Positions 20,616 to 30,074 of a stretch of 64,000 bases of DNA are shown in pieces (within the stretch, counting starts at the first letter, position 1; each line of letters starts with the position of its first letter). The translations under genes were made by a program, and so were the position numbers. The stretch is taken from positions 1-64,000 of the forward strand of contig UQLY01000008.1 in the NCBI GenBank assembly GCA_900542015.1, written 5' to 3'. The notes below the pieces were generated by a model. It did not search any database, was not told the DNA's origin, and worked only from the letters and a program-made list of their open reading frames with translations. The stretch comes from an uncultured Lachnospiraceae bacterium (GTDB lineage Bacteria; Bacillota; Clostridia; Lachnospirales; Lachnospiraceae).

Positions 20616-21557
20616 TTATTCATCCAAAAACCTCAACTGCCCCTCTTTCAAAGATTTTACCGTTCTTTTGACAATCCTGTCGCCATCTTCTACTTTTCCG
20701 CAAAGAAGCGGCGACGTCGAATCATATTGACTGTAGTTACTCTCTATGATCTTTGGACTGCCGTTTGCGTAACAATATTTACAGCCGTTTAAACAGGTAT
20801 TATAGGCACCGATGTCGATGCTTTCCATGCACCCGCATTCCTTACGCTGGTTTTGATCCTTGGTCCCCATAACCCGGCATCCGATCAGGGATTCGATCAA
20901 TTTAGGATCAATGCAGCGGTTATGACGGATGCCATATTGCTCTAAATCCATCGCCTCGGCACAGCTTCCGATCTCCATTCCGTTATCCGCCGCAATTTTG
21001 CCAAGTTTCCGTGCAAAGTCCGCCAGCGTTTCCGCTTCCGGCTCATAGGCATGCAGCGCTTCCAAACTCCTTTTATTTTTCGCATAGGTATCCACAAAGC
21101 TGATCACGCAACGTTCGGTATACCCGTTTAAGGCATTTGCGATCTGTCCGAAAGCATTCAAATGATATTCCGGCGTATACCGGTCCGTAAAAATAATCGG
21201 ATCATATCTGAGAATCACTCTGTTTTTACCGATTTTCTCCGAAAGTTCCTTAAAAACAGGAAGCATTTCTTTCTTTTTGTGGGGCACGTTATATTCCATG
21301 TCCCTGCCGTATCCCGTCAACGTAAACTGAAAATAATACGGATATTCCTTTAACTCATCCAGCCGGTCAAGCATAGGCTTTGGATTTTTCGTCCAAAATA
21401 CAATGCAGTCCACCGCCTCCGGCGAAAGGCTGATCTCACTGATCCGGTGTGCGTTCATGGGATTTCTCACATATACGAATCCCTCTTTTATCCGATTGAA
21501 AAACCAGTCCGAATAGTAATTCGGCACATCCGTCCTCCGGCTTACGCTGAGTATCAT
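20616..21557 (-). CDS. DUF1848 family protein with C-terminal cysteine cluster
   Basis: This 313-aa protein begins ILSVSRRTDVPNYYSDWF, the DUF1848 signature, and has a TIM-barrel-like body. A cysteine-rich segment near residues 240-270 contains CGCMESIDIG, then CLNGCKYCYAN. The CxxxCxxC arrangement resembles radical SAM iron-sulfur sites but lies near the C-terminus, as is usual for DUF1848. The biochemical role is unknown. Its start overlaps the stop of the XRE/TPR-like regulator by 4 bp, so the two are coexpressed. Confidence 0.85.
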   Translation of the reverse strand: MILSVSRRTDVPNYYSDWFFNRIKEGFVYVRNPMNAHRISEISLSPEAVDCIVFWTKNPKPMLDRLDELKEYPYYFQFTLTGYGRDMEYNVPHKKKEMLPVFKELSEKIGKNRVILRYDPIIFTDRYTPEYHLNAFGQIANALNGYTERCVISFVDTYAKNKRSLEALHAYEPEAETLADFARKLGKIAADNGMEIGSCAEAMDLEQYGIRHNRCIDPKLIESLIGCRVMGTKDQNQRKECGCMESIDIGAYNTCLNGCKYCYANGSPKIIESNYSQYDSTSPLLCGKVEDGDRIVKRTVKSLKEGQLRFLDE

Positions 21558-22405
21558 CTTTGAATCACCTCCAAAAATCTCTCGTCCTCTTTCATAAACG
21601 CCATCGTCTCATCGTTCTTAAGACAGGCGATCAGAGTTTTTTTCATTTTTTCCAAAGACGCCGTTTCCTGCTGTTTCGCCGCCATTTTTTGCGCCTTATC
21701 CATATCCTGCTCTTCCATGGCAAGCATAAAAATATTATGGAAAACCAGACTCAGGATCTGATAACCCGAAAACAGCAATTCTTCATAGGCACGATACGCC
21801 TCGTTTCGTTTTCCGGTCTTTTCGTATATTTGAGCCTGCCATATTTTCCGTTCCGGGTCCTGCTCTGCATAATAAGCCAAATATTTCTGCGCCTTTTCAT
21901 ATTCATCTTTTCTCATACAATATGCGGTCAGCAAAGCCGCCGCGCATCTTTTGACCTTTTGATCTTCGCTCTCCAACACGCGCTCATAGCAGTCCAAAAT
22001 AAATTCATCGTATTTTTCGGATTGCGGCACGTCATTTACCAGACGCTGCGCGTCCACAAGCCCCGCCAAACTCCAAATCAGCATTTTACAGTCGGGGTAG
22101 GTCTCTATTTTTCCCCTGATCCATAAAAATGCTTCCTCATAGGTCCGCTCCGAAAACAGGCGGGTTGCCTCCTGCACTATTTCCCGTATCTCCTCATCCG
22201 AAGGCTCTTCCTCATAGCATAACAGCGTATCCAGCGAGATATGCAAAAGGCGCGCCAGCGGCGCAAGCATCATAATATCCGGGCACGAATTTCCGTTTTC
22301 CCACTTATTGACGGCGGGAGCCGTAACGCCCAGCCGGTTCGCCATCTCCTCCTGTGTCAGGTTTTGCTCTTTTCTGTATTTTCGTATTACCTGTCCTATC
22401 TGCAT
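21554..22405 (-). CDS. XRE-family HTH regulator with helical repeat domain
   Basis: This is a 283-aa protein. Residues 3-60 form a Cro/CI helix-turn-helix (LTQEEMANRLGVTAPAVNKW). The remainder (about 75-280) is all-helical, with repeated 30-40-residue blocks resembling tetratricopeptide repeats (for example KAQKYLAYYAEQDPERKIWQ). Soluble HTH-TPR regulators often respond to peptides or to partner proteins. It is cotranscribed with the DUF1848 gene, which it overlaps by 4 bp. GGAG precedes the ATG. A consensus promoter and a palindrome lie immediately upstream. Confidence 0.88.
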   Translation of the reverse strand: MQIGQVIRKYRKEQNLTQEEMANRLGVTAPAVNKWENGNSCPDIMMLAPLARLLHISLDTLLCYEEEPSDEEIREIVQEATRLFSERTYEEAFLWIRGKIETYPDCKMLIWSLAGLVDAQRLVNDVPQSEKYDEFILDCYERVLESEDQKVKRCAAALLTAYCMRKDEYEKAQKYLAYYAEQDPERKIWQAQIYEKTGKRNEAYRAYEELLFSGYQILSLVFHNIFMLAMEEQDMDKAQKMAAKQQETASLEKMKKTLIACLKNDETMAFMKEDERFLEVIQR

Positions 22406-22432
22406 AAAAAAATCTCCTTTATCCTAATATGG

Positions 22433-22481
22433 ATCAGCTGATATCCGATTCCATCATAGCAAATAAGGAGATCTCTTACAA
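22433..22481 (-). promoter_or_regulatory. Promoter and candidate operator of the XRE-DUF1848 operon
   Basis: TTGTAA (22476-22481) and TATGAT (22453-22458) are spaced 17 bp apart. Between the -10 and the start codon is the palindrome ATCAGCTGAT (22433-22442), well placed for autorepression. Confidence 0.65.
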
Positions 22482-22574
22482 ATGAATACCTATTAACTAA
22501 CCGGAAATAAAATTAACCGCCGGGAATATTCCGTTTCATTCACGGTCTTTTGCCCGGCGCCGCCGGATTCCGTT

Positions 22575-23654
22575 CTAATTTTCGTTCATTTTCGCCAGCT
22601 TTGCAGCCTGGTCCGCCGCGATCAGCGCATCCAGAATTTCCTGAATGTCCCCGTCCATAATTTTATCCAGCTTATAGAGCGTTAAGTTGATCCTGTGATC
22701 CGTCACGCGCCCCTGGGGAAAGTTGTAGGTACGGATCTTTTCGGAACGGTCCCCGGTGCCGATCTGACTGCGGCGAAGCTCCGCTTCCGCATCGTGCGCC
22801 TTCTGACATTCGATATCATAAAGCTTTGCACGAAGCAGGTTAAACGCCTTGGTCTTATTTTGCAGCTGGGATTTCTCCGTCTGGGAATATACCACGATCC
22901 CGGTGGGGAAGTGGGTCAAACGAACCGCGGAGTCCGTGGTATTTACGCACTGTCCTCCGTTTCCCGACGCACGCATGACGTCAATACGGATATCTTTTTC
23001 ATCGATCTCCACTTCGATATCCTCCGCCTCGGGCATAACCGCCACGGAAATCGTGGAAGTATGGATACGTCCGCCGGATTCCGTCTCGGGCACGCGCTGT
23101 ACCCGGTGTACGCCGCTTTCATATTTCAATACGGAATAAGCGCCCTGTCCGGTTACGGTAAAGGTCACGTTTTTCATACCGCCGATCCCGATTTCCTCGC
23201 ACTCGGCAAGCTCTACCTTCCAATGCCTGCTCTCCGCATAATGCACGTACATACGGTAGATTTCAGCCGCAAACAAAGCCGCCTCGTCTCCGCCCGCGCC
23301 GGCGCGGATTTCCACGATGACGTTTCTCTCATCGTTGGGGTCTTTTGGAAGCAGCAGCACCTTTAATTTCTGCTCCAGCTCATCGATGGCTTTTTTTGCG
23401 TCGTTTAATTCTTCCTTTAACATTTCGCGCATATCTTCATCGGATTCCTCCTCCAGCATGGCAAGAGAATCCTCCGCGTCCTGATTGCGCTTTTTATATT
23501 CCCGATACGCCTCGACAATCGGCGCAAGGTCGCTTTGTTCCTTCATCAGCGCGCGAAATCTCTGAGGATCATTCGCCACGCCCGGCTCATTTAAAAGCCC
23601 CATCAATTCTTCATATCTTCCTATGAGATCTTCCAGTTTGTCAAACATTTCCAT
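22575..23654 (-). CDS. prfA: Peptide chain release factor 1
   Basis: This 359-aa protein, the normal length for RF1, recognises UAA and UAG stop codons in the ribosomal A site and triggers peptide release. The catalytic GGQ motif is present (ASGNGGQCVNTTDS). The anticodon-like PxT tripeptide appears as PET in RVQRVPETESGGR. The N-terminal half is the helical RF1 domain. The start overlaps the end of prmC by 14 bp. PrmC methylates the GGQ glutamine, so substrate and enzyme are encoded together. The upstream order rpmE-DUF1385-prmC-prfA is typical of Clostridia. Confidence 0.97.
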   Translation of the reverse strand: MEMFDKLEDLIGRYEELMGLLNEPGVANDPQRFRALMKEQSDLAPIVEAYREYKKRNQDAEDSLAMLEEESDEDMREMLKEELNDAKKAIDELEQKLKVLLLPKDPNDERNVIVEIRAGAGGDEAALFAAEIYRMYVHYAESRHWKVELAECEEIGIGGMKNVTFTVTGQGAYSVLKYESGVHRVQRVPETESGGRIHTSTISVAVMPEAEDIEVEIDEKDIRIDVMRASGNGGQCVNTTDSAVRLTHFPTGIVVYSQTEKSQLQNKTKAFNLLRAKLYDIECQKAHDAEAELRRSQIGTGDRSEKIRTYNFPQGRVTDHRINLTLYKLDKIMDGDIQEILDALIAADQAAKLAKMNEN

Positions 23655-24549
23655 CCTCCAAAAAGGTTCCGAATACTACCCGATCCAGTCCCGCATAATC
23701 CTTCTTTACTTCACAATCCACAAATCCCGCGTCAGCCATCAGCCTTACGACCGCCTCCGCCTGATCATATCCGATTTCAAAAAACAACATGCCGCCCCGC
23801 GTCAGATACTTCCCGGCACAAGCAATAATCCTGCGGTAAAAAGATAAACCGTCCTCTCCGCCGTCCAAAGCCGCCATCGGCTCATGCACCGCCACCTCCG
23901 GCTCCAAAGTCGGGATCACATCCGTCGCAATGTAAGGGGGATTACTGACAATAATGTCAATTTTTTCATCCGTTTCCGGCTGATTAAGCGCTTCAAACAA
24001 ATCTCCCTGTACAAAATGCACCTCGTCCCGAACAAAAGCGGCGTCGCCCATCCGGACCGACATTCCCTTCACCGCCAGGATATGTTCCGCGTTTTGCGCC
24101 GCAACCTGCAGCGCCGCTCCGGATAAATCCGTTCCCACGCCCGCGCAATGGTTGGAATACTGCAAAAGGCTGATCAGGATGCAGCCCGAACCGGTACACA
24201 GATCCAGAATACGCATCCCGTCATGGACATGGGGCATAACCTCTTCCACCAGAATTTCCGTATCCTGCCGCGGGATCAACACATCCTTGTTTACATAAAA
24301 TTCCAATCCCATAAAGTCCTGACTGCCGGTAATATGCTGCAACGGTATGCGTTTTGCCCGTTTTTCTATCAAGTTGACATAATTTTCTTCCTGTGCTTCC
24401 GTCACGACAAGCTCCGGATGCGCTAACAGCGTATTCCGGTCCGTACCGCATACGGCTTCCAACAACAGCCTTGCGTCCGTCTTCGCCTCCGCAACTTTCG
24501 CTTCTTCCAGGCGCTTTATTCCCTTCAGATACACTTCCCGGTAATTCAT
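23641..24549 (-). CDS. prmC: Release factor glutamine methyltransferase
   Basis: This 302-aa SAM-dependent N5-glutamine methyltransferase modifies the GGQ motif of release factors. The N-terminal helical domain (about 1-90) binds the release factor. Motif I (ILDLCTGSGCILISLL) binds SAM, and SNPPYIATDVI carries the NPPY catalytic signature for amide-nitrogen methylation. There is a 4-bp overlap with the upstream DUF1385 gene and a 14-bp overlap with prfA downstream, so translational coupling is likely. Confidence 0.96.
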   Translation of the reverse strand: MNYREVYLKGIKRLEEAKVAEAKTDARLLLEAVCGTDRNTLLAHPELVVTEAQEENYVNLIEKRAKRIPLQHITGSQDFMGLEFYVNKDVLIPRQDTEILVEEVMPHVHDGMRILDLCTGSGCILISLLQYSNHCAGVGTDLSGAALQVAAQNAEHILAVKGMSVRMGDAAFVRDEVHFVQGDLFEALNQPETDEKIDIIVSNPPYIATDVIPTLEPEVAVHEPMAALDGGEDGLSFYRRIIACAGKYLTRGGMLFFEIGYDQAEAVVRLMADAGFVDCEVKKDYAGLDRVVFGTFLEDGNV

Positions 24550-25562
24550 GCTTCCTCTTCCAGTTCCTTAGAAATCTTCTCCGCTTCCTTCATGACCTGC
24601 GCCACATCGTCTACATCATAGCCAAAATTATCTTTAAAATACTGTTTCCAGTCGAAAACCGCCTCCACGGACGCAATTGCCACCTCTATCATATCGTCGT
24701 CGGGTTCTTTCGTCGTCAGCCTCTGCAAAAGCATCCCCGGCGCCGAGAGGATACGCACCAGAATATTTTCGCTCTTTCCCGCGAGCCTGATAATCTCATA
24801 TGCAATGCCCGCAATGACGGGAATCAGCAAAATCCTCAATACAACGCGCCATACCGGGCTTTCCACACGGATAAAGAAAAACAAAACCGCGCTGACAAAT
24901 ACGACAAAAAGCAAAAAGCTGGTGCCGCATCTTCTGTGCTGTCTGGAGGATTTTCTTACGTTTTCCACATTTAATTCCCTGCCGCGCTCAATACAGTTGA
25001 TACATTTATGCTCCGCGCCGTGGTACATATAAACCCTGCGGATATCCTTCATCAGGGAAATCGCTACGACATAAATCAGAAAAATCAGTATCCGGATCAA
25101 CGCTTCCAGCAAAGCGAGCAAAGAATCGTTTCTCACATAGACCTTCAGCAGATCCGCAAGGAAATAAGGCAATACCATAAACAGAGCGATTGCTACGATC
25201 ATGGACAAGGCGACGGTCAAAAAGCTGAATACCGCTTCACTGTTGCCGTCGGACACTTTATTGACCGCTTTATCCGCCTTTGTTTCTTCCTTTTCTTCAT
25301 CTTCATAAAAGGACGCCGAGTAATTCAGGCACCTTGTTCCAAGCACCAGCGAGTCATAAAAATTGAAAACGCCGCGGACAAAGGGCAGGTTAAAAAATTT
25401 GTTGTTCCCTGCGCTTGCTTTGTATTCATCCAACTTGACTTCAATCTTTCCGTCGGGTTTTCTGACTGCAACCGCATATTTTTCTTTATTTTTCATCATC
25501 ACGCCTTCCAGAACCGCCTGTCCGCCGATCCCGCAATAGCGCTTTGTTGTCTTTTCCGCCAT
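24546..25562 (-). CDS. DUF1385 membrane protein (YqhQ family)
   Basis: This 338-aa protein starts at ATG 25562 behind GGAGGT; an upstream in-frame start has no ribosome binding site and would run into the terminator. The signature GIGGQAVLEGVMMKNK lies near residue 8. Helices follow around residues 90-180 and 215-270, with a conserved MYHGAEHKCINCIE segment between them. The His/Cys cluster could bind metal, but the function is unknown. It is always found near prmC/prfA/rpmE in this group of bacteria. It overlaps prmC by 4 bp. Confidence 0.92.
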   Translation of the reverse strand: MAEKTTKRYCGIGGQAVLEGVMMKNKEKYAVAVRKPDGKIEVKLDEYKASAGNNKFFNLPFVRGVFNFYDSLVLGTRCLNYSASFYEDEEKEETKADKAVNKVSDGNSEAVFSFLTVALSMIVAIALFMVLPYFLADLLKVYVRNDSLLALLEALIRILIFLIYVVAISLMKDIRRVYMYHGAEHKCINCIERGRELNVENVRKSSRQHRRCGTSFLLFVVFVSAVLFFFIRVESPVWRVVLRILLIPVIAGIAYEIIRLAGKSENILVRILSAPGMLLQRLTTKEPDDDMIEVAIASVEAVFDWKQYFKDNFGYDVDDVAQVMKEAEKISKELEEEA

Positions 25563-25585
25563 AGACGACCTCCGAATATAAAACA

Positions 25586-25610
25586 AGGTTGAGATATGAA
25601 ATCTCAACCT
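25586..25610 (-). terminator. Terminator after rpmE
   Basis: A 10-bp stem (25586-25595 with 25601-25610), a 5-nt loop and a TTGTTTTA tail on the minus strand lie directly after rpmE. It sits 23 bp before the DUF1385 start, so either partial readthrough or a separate promoter must feed that operon. Confidence 0.75.
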
Positions 25611-25624
25611 TTTTCATCAAATCA

Positions 25625-25825
25625 TTATTGAACGCCGTATTTCTTATTGAACTTATCAATACGTCCACGAGCCTGCGCTGCTTTCTGCTGACCTGTGTAG
25701 AACGAATGGCATTTGGAACAGATTTCAACGTGGATATCTTCTTTTGTTGAACCGGTTACGAATGTGTTGCCACAGTTACAGGTTACAGTCGCCTGATAAT
25801 AATTAGGATGGATTCCTTCTTTCAT
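25625..25825 (-). CDS. rpmE: 50S ribosomal protein L31, zinc-binding form
   Basis: This is a 66-aa large-subunit ribosomal protein. The start at ATG 25825 is eight bases after GAGAGG; an in-frame GTG nine bases earlier overlaps the Shine-Dalgarno sequence and is unlikely. Cys16, Cys18, Cys36 and Cys39 (TCNCGNTF and EICSKCHSF) form the zinc ribbon of the C+ form, which is replaced by a C- paralogue under zinc starvation in some bacteria. It is monocistronic, with its own promoter just upstream and a hairpin downstream. Confidence 0.97.
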   Translation of the reverse strand: MKEGIHPNYYQATVTCNCGNTFVTGSTKEDIHVEICSKCHSFYTGQQKAAQARGRIDKFNKKYGVQ

Positions 25826-25880
25826 GATTTTCACCTCTCTATATTAAATATCAATCTTATTTTTCACAAACAGCTTAATT

Positions 25881-25909
25881 AGCATAGCATAATTTTTATG
25901 CTCATGCAA
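25881..25909 (-). promoter_or_regulatory. rpmE promoter
   Basis: TTGCAT (25904-25909) and TATGCT (25881-25886) have a 17-bp spacer on the minus strand, about 55 bp upstream of the rpmE start and immediately after the rho stop. Confidence 0.65.
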
Positions 25910-25917
25910 CTGTTTTT

Positions 25918-27213
25918 TTAGAAAAACTTGATTTTTTGTACCATATCCACAAATTCCCTGTTGGTTCTGGTACGAACGAACATATCGAGGATCTTTTCAA
26001 CCGCTTCCTCCGGTTTCAGACCGTTCAGCGCTTTTCGCATAATGTTAATCGCCTGAAGCTCCTCTTCACTTAATAAGAGGTCTTCTCTCCTGGTGCCGGA
26101 TTTGGGAATATCGATTGCCGGGAATACGCGCTTCTCGGAAAGCTTTCTGTCAAGCACCATTTCCATGTTGCCGGTTCCCTTAAACTCTTCATAAACCACA
26201 TCGTCCATCTTGCTGCCCGTTTCCACCAAAGCCGTCGCGAGGATCGTCAGGCTGCCGCCCTCTCTCATATTTCTCGCCGCGCCGAAAAACCGCTTGGGCA
26301 TATGGAGCGCCGCGGGGTCCAGACCGCCGGATAAAGTCCTGCCGCTGGGCGGTACCGTTAAGTTGTAAGCCCTTGTCAGACGGGTAATGCTGTCAAGCAG
26401 GATCATAACGTCCTTTTTATGCTCCACCAGGCGCTTCGCGCGCTCGATAACCATTTCCGATACTCTCTTATGATGCTCGGGAAGCTCATCAAAGGTGGAA
26501 TAAATGACTTCTACGTTCGGTCCCTCGATCGCTTCTCTGATATCGGTTACCTCTTCAGGTCTTTCATCGATCAGAAGAATAATCAGGTGCATGTCCGGAT
26601 TATTTTTCTTAATGGATTTTGCAACCTCTTTTAATAAGGTAGTCTTACCTGCCTTGGGCGGAGATACGATCATACCGCGCTGTCCCTTTCCCACAGGGCT
26701 CATCAGATCCATAATCCGCATTGCCACGCTTGCGCCCGGCGTCTCAAGTTTTAATCTTTCATCAGGAAAAATAGGCGTCATATCTTCAAAATTGTATCGT
26801 TTCGCCGCCTCAGAAGGATGATAGCCGTTAATTTTCTTTACATATAATAATGCGGAAAATTTTTCGTTCTGCGTCTTGACCCTCGTATTTCCCTCAATGA
26901 TATCTCCGGTCTTTAAATTAAATTTGCGGATCTGGCTCGGCGCCACATAAACATCGTTTTCGCCGGGCAGATAATTCGCGCTGCGGATAAAGCCAAAACC
27001 GTCCGGCATAACCTCCAAAATTCCCTTTGCCGTTTCTCCGCTGTCCAAATTGTCGCTCAGCTTCTCGGGGCTGATCTTGCTTCTTTCATCCTCTTCAAGC
27101 ATCGCTTCCACCACTTCGGATTTTTTCATGGCAGAAACACCTTTGATTCCTCTTGCCTTTGCGATTTCCTTTAAATCGGTCAAAGCCAGTGATTCATACT
27201 TTTCTCTCATCAT
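25918..27213 (-). CDS. rho: Transcription termination factor Rho
   Basis: This 431-aa hexameric RNA helicase terminates transcription at C-rich unstructured RNA. An N-terminal Rho_N SAP-like region (about 1-50) is followed by the cold-shock-type RNA-binding domain (GFGFIRSANYLPGENDVYV). The RecA-like ATPase has Walker A PPKAGKTTLLKEV, Walker B VMILLDSITR and the arginine-finger region GTRREDLLL. The length is close to that of E. coli Rho (419 aa), and there is no large N-terminal insertion of the kind seen in some Clostridia. AAGGAGAG precedes a tandem ATGATG start. rpmE follows, but with its own promoter. Confidence 0.97.
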   Translation of the reverse strand: MMREKYESLALTDLKEIAKARGIKGVSAMKKSEVVEAMLEEDERSKISPEKLSDNLDSGETAKGILEVMPDGFGFIRSANYLPGENDVYVAPSQIRKFNLKTGDIIEGNTRVKTQNEKFSALLYVKKINGYHPSEAAKRYNFEDMTPIFPDERLKLETPGASVAMRIMDLMSPVGKGQRGMIVSPPKAGKTTLLKEVAKSIKKNNPDMHLIILLIDERPEEVTDIREAIEGPNVEVIYSTFDELPEHHKRVSEMVIERAKRLVEHKKDVMILLDSITRLTRAYNLTVPPSGRTLSGGLDPAALHMPKRFFGAARNMREGGSLTILATALVETGSKMDDVVYEEFKGTGNMEMVLDRKLSEKRVFPAIDIPKSGTRREDLLLSEEELQAINIMRKALNGLKPEEAVEKILDMFVRTRTNREFVDMVQKIKFF

Positions 27214-27489
27214 AACTCTCCTTAAATGCTATTCATCAATCATTCTTTATCATAAATGTCCTTTGGGAATTCACTTTTAGAATATTCAGTGCATGACTTG
27301 TTTGAATAAGTATACAACAAGTTTTTGTTTTCGTAAAGATTTTTCCTTCATCTTTTTGTCTCCTGCCGCCTCTTTTTATTTCTTCTTTTTATTTCTTCTT
27401 TTTGTTTCTTCCGCAACCTGCCGCCTCTTTTGCGAGTGTTATAAACAACATGACAACAAACAATATTTCACGATATGGAGGAATGATTT

Positions 27490-28809
27490 ATGAAAATGAA
27501 AAAACTTGGCGCGATCCTTCTGACGGCGGCTTTATCCCTTGGCATACTGACCGGCTGCACCTCGGTTTCCGCCGTTACCGACAACAGCGTATACGACGTG
27601 GACGTCAAAAAAGACATGGTTCCCTGCTATCTGAACAATACAACCATGTATCTTTATGAGGACATTCTGACTGCAAAGGACGTCAGAGGATTCGGAGACT
27701 CTTATACGCTCGAATTGTTCGACGGAGATTCCTTTGTCCTTTTGTGCAATCTGTATAAAACAGCACTGTCCGATACAGAGGCGAAAACGGCGCACAACTG
27801 TCTGAACGATTACTTTGCAAAGACGGCGGTCGGACTCGACCTGAGCAAGATATCGGGCAACTATATGATATTTGAGGATACCAGCCCGGTCAGCGGAAAG
27901 AAAACCGATTTTTATAAAATTGTGTTTGACGGCGTAAAGATTACCGTCGATCAAACCGACCTGGAAGGGTCCGTCGCCCTGTTATCCTATGACGATATCT
28001 GCGTTGCCTGTATCATCGGCTCCACAGACAAAGGTTTCTCGGAATCCGAGATTTCCAACATGATGAAATCCGTAGCCTTCTATGAGAGCCCGGAATTTTC
28101 CACCGGAACAGACGCCAAACCATCCTATGAAGTGCCGGACGGGCTGAATATCGCCGCATCCGAACCTGACAATGAGGAAGTCCCCAAGGAAGAAACCGCT
28201 GATAAAGAAGCCCCTGACGCGCCCGACGTACAAGACGAGGACGATGATTTTGATATCGGCGACGATTTCGGTACGGACGATGATCTCGACCTGAACAGCT
28301 TTACCGCCACGGCAACCAAGGTATCCGCGGAGGATATCGGGACAACCTCTATTACCGTCAATAAAACTGTGATTTCTCTTCCATGCACCTTTCAGGAGCT
28401 GTCGGACCTCGGATGGATTCCGGATACTTACGGCGATTATGAAGTAGAGGAAGACAGTCTTGAAGTGGTTGATTTTACCTTGGACGACGGCAGCATAGTC
28501 TCCGTATGCTTTGCCAATAATGAAGGCAAACCTCTGCCGCTGTCTTCCTGCCCCGCGGAAAGCTTCATTGTTGACCGGTCTTCCGTAAGCAGGGCTGCGA
28601 CTGTGATTGTGGGCAACAGCATCATACTCGGCGAAACAACGGCAAAAGATATTATATTGGCTGCCGGCGAGCCTGATTATACATACGGCGACCTCGATTA
28701 CGCTTCCATTTCCTATAATAAGGGAACCGACGATGATTACCGGAGTATTTCCTTCGATTTTGAAAACCAGATTCTGACCTCCGTCAACATTTATTACTCG
28801 GTTCATTAA
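27490..28809 (+). CDS. Putative lipoprotein of unknown function
   Basis: This is a 439-aa exported protein. The signal peptide ends in the lipobox LTGC (Cys22), so it should be lipid-anchored on the outer face of the membrane. Residues about 25-210 form one mixed alpha/beta domain. An acidic, Pro-containing linker (about 215-265, with DVQDEDDDFDIGDDFG) follows, then a second globular region (about 275-438). GGAGGAATGATTT precedes the ATG. I recognise no named domain. It lies between rho (divergent) and malic enzyme, with no obvious functional link to either. Confidence 0.75.
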   Translation: MKMKKLGAILLTAALSLGILTGCTSVSAVTDNSVYDVDVKKDMVPCYLNNTTMYLYEDILTAKDVRGFGDSYTLELFDGDSFVLLCNLYKTALSDTEAKTAHNCLNDYFAKTAVGLDLSKISGNYMIFEDTSPVSGKKTDFYKIVFDGVKITVDQTDLEGSVALLSYDDICVACIIGSTDKGFSESEISNMMKSVAFYESPEFSTGTDAKPSYEVPDGLNIAASEPDNEEVPKEETADKEAPDAPDVQDEDDDFDIGDDFGTDDDLDLNSFTATATKVSAEDIGTTSITVNKTVISLPCTFQELSDLGWIPDTYGDYEVEEDSLEVVDFTLDDGSIVSVCFANNEGKPLPLSSCPAESFIVDRSSVSRAATVIVGNSIILGETTAKDIILAAGEPDYTYGDLDYASISYNKGTDDDYRSISFDFENQILTSVNIYYSVH

Positions 28810-28899
28810 GGGCTCCGGGCTTGCAAAATAAAACCGTTTCCTTTATGATTATAAATAGTGTAATTCCACACATATTGATAAAGAAAAGAGGAACCGATT

Positions 28900-30051
28900 A
28901 TGACAGTAAATGAAAAGGCATTACAGCTTCACAAGGAATGGAACGGGAAATTGGAAACCGTATCCAAAACGCCCGTAAAATCAAGAGAAGATTTATCAAT
29001 CGCTTATACGCCGGGCGTTGCGGAGCCCTGCAAGGTCATTGCAAAAGATCCGGAAGCCGCTTATACATACACGATGAAAGCAAATACCGTAGCCGTCGTA
29101 TCCGACGGAAGCGCAGTTTTGGGACTCGGCAATATCGGTCCGTTAGCCGCAATGCCGGTTATGGAAGGAAAAGCCGTTTTATTCAAAGAATTCGGCGGCG
29201 TCAACGCTGTTCCGATTTGTCTGGATACCCAGGATACGGAAGAAATCATCAAGACCGTTACCTATCTGGCTCCCGCTTTCGGCGGCATCAATCTGGAGGA
29301 CATCAGCGCGCCCCGCTGTTTTGAAATCGAAGAAAGATTAAAGGCTTCCTTAAATATTCCCGTATTCCACGACGACCAGCACGGAACGGCAATCGTCGTT
29401 TTGGCGGGCATTATCAACGGTCTAAAAGTAGTCGGGAAACGGAAAGAGGACTGCAAAGTTGTCGTAAACGGCGCAGGCAGCGCGGGCATAGCCATAACGA
29501 AGCTGCTTTTAACCTACGGTTTTTGCAACGTGATCCTCTGCGACAAGGTCGGCATCGTCAGCAAAGAGACGGAGGGTCTCAACTGGATGCAGCAGAAAAT
29601 GACGGAGGTTACCAATCCCAACAACGAAACCGGCACGCTTGCCGACGCTTTAAAGGGCGCGGATATCTTTGTAGGCGTTTCCGCTCCCAATATCGTAACG
29701 CCTGAAATGGTTGCTTCCATGAACCGGGATTCCATTTTATTCGCTATGGCAAATCCCGTTCCCGAAATTATGCCCGATGCGGCAAAAGCCGCAGGCGCAA
29801 GAGTCGTCGGTACGGGCAGAAGCGATTTTCCCAACCAGGTCAACAACGTCGTCGCTTTCCCCGGCATCTTTAAAGGCGCCCTGGAAGGTCGCGCAACCCA
29901 GATTACGGAAGAAATGAAGCTTGCTGCGGCTCTCGCCATCGCCGGTCTTGTTCCCGATGATGAATTAAACGAGGACAACATCATGCCCGAGGCGTTTAAC
30001 CCCAAGGTTGCCGAGGTTGTTGCCGAAGCGGTAAAATCACATATTTCCTGA
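28900..30051 (+). CDS. Malic enzyme, short bacterial type
   Basis: This 383-aa enzyme performs oxidative decarboxylation of malate to pyruvate with reduction of NAD(P). Malic-enzyme signatures include the substrate-binding SIAYTPGVAEPCK, the metal-site phrase FHDDQHGTAIVV, the Rossmann motif VNGAGSAGIAITKLL, and AMANPVPEI. The length matches the compact form without the phosphotransacetylase-like extension. Cofactor preference cannot be decided by eye. AGAGGAACCGATT precedes the ATG. It provides pyruvate and reducing equivalents in fermentation. A radical SAM gene starts 23 bp downstream. Confidence 0.95.
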   Translation: MTVNEKALQLHKEWNGKLETVSKTPVKSREDLSIAYTPGVAEPCKVIAKDPEAAYTYTMKANTVAVVSDGSAVLGLGNIGPLAAMPVMEGKAVLFKEFGGVNAVPICLDTQDTEEIIKTVTYLAPAFGGINLEDISAPRCFEIEERLKASLNIPVFHDDQHGTAIVVLAGIINGLKVVGKRKEDCKVVVNGAGSAGIAITKLLLTYGFCNVILCDKVGIVSKETEGLNWMQQKMTEVTNPNNETGTLADALKGADIFVGVSAPNIVTPEMVASMNRDSILFAMANPVPEIMPDAAKAAGARVVGTGRSDFPNQVNNVVAFPGIFKGALEGRATQITEEMKLAAALAIAGLVPDDELNEDNIMPEAFNPKVAEVVAEAVKSHIS

Positions 30052-30074
30052 CGGAATGCAACGGCATTTTGACT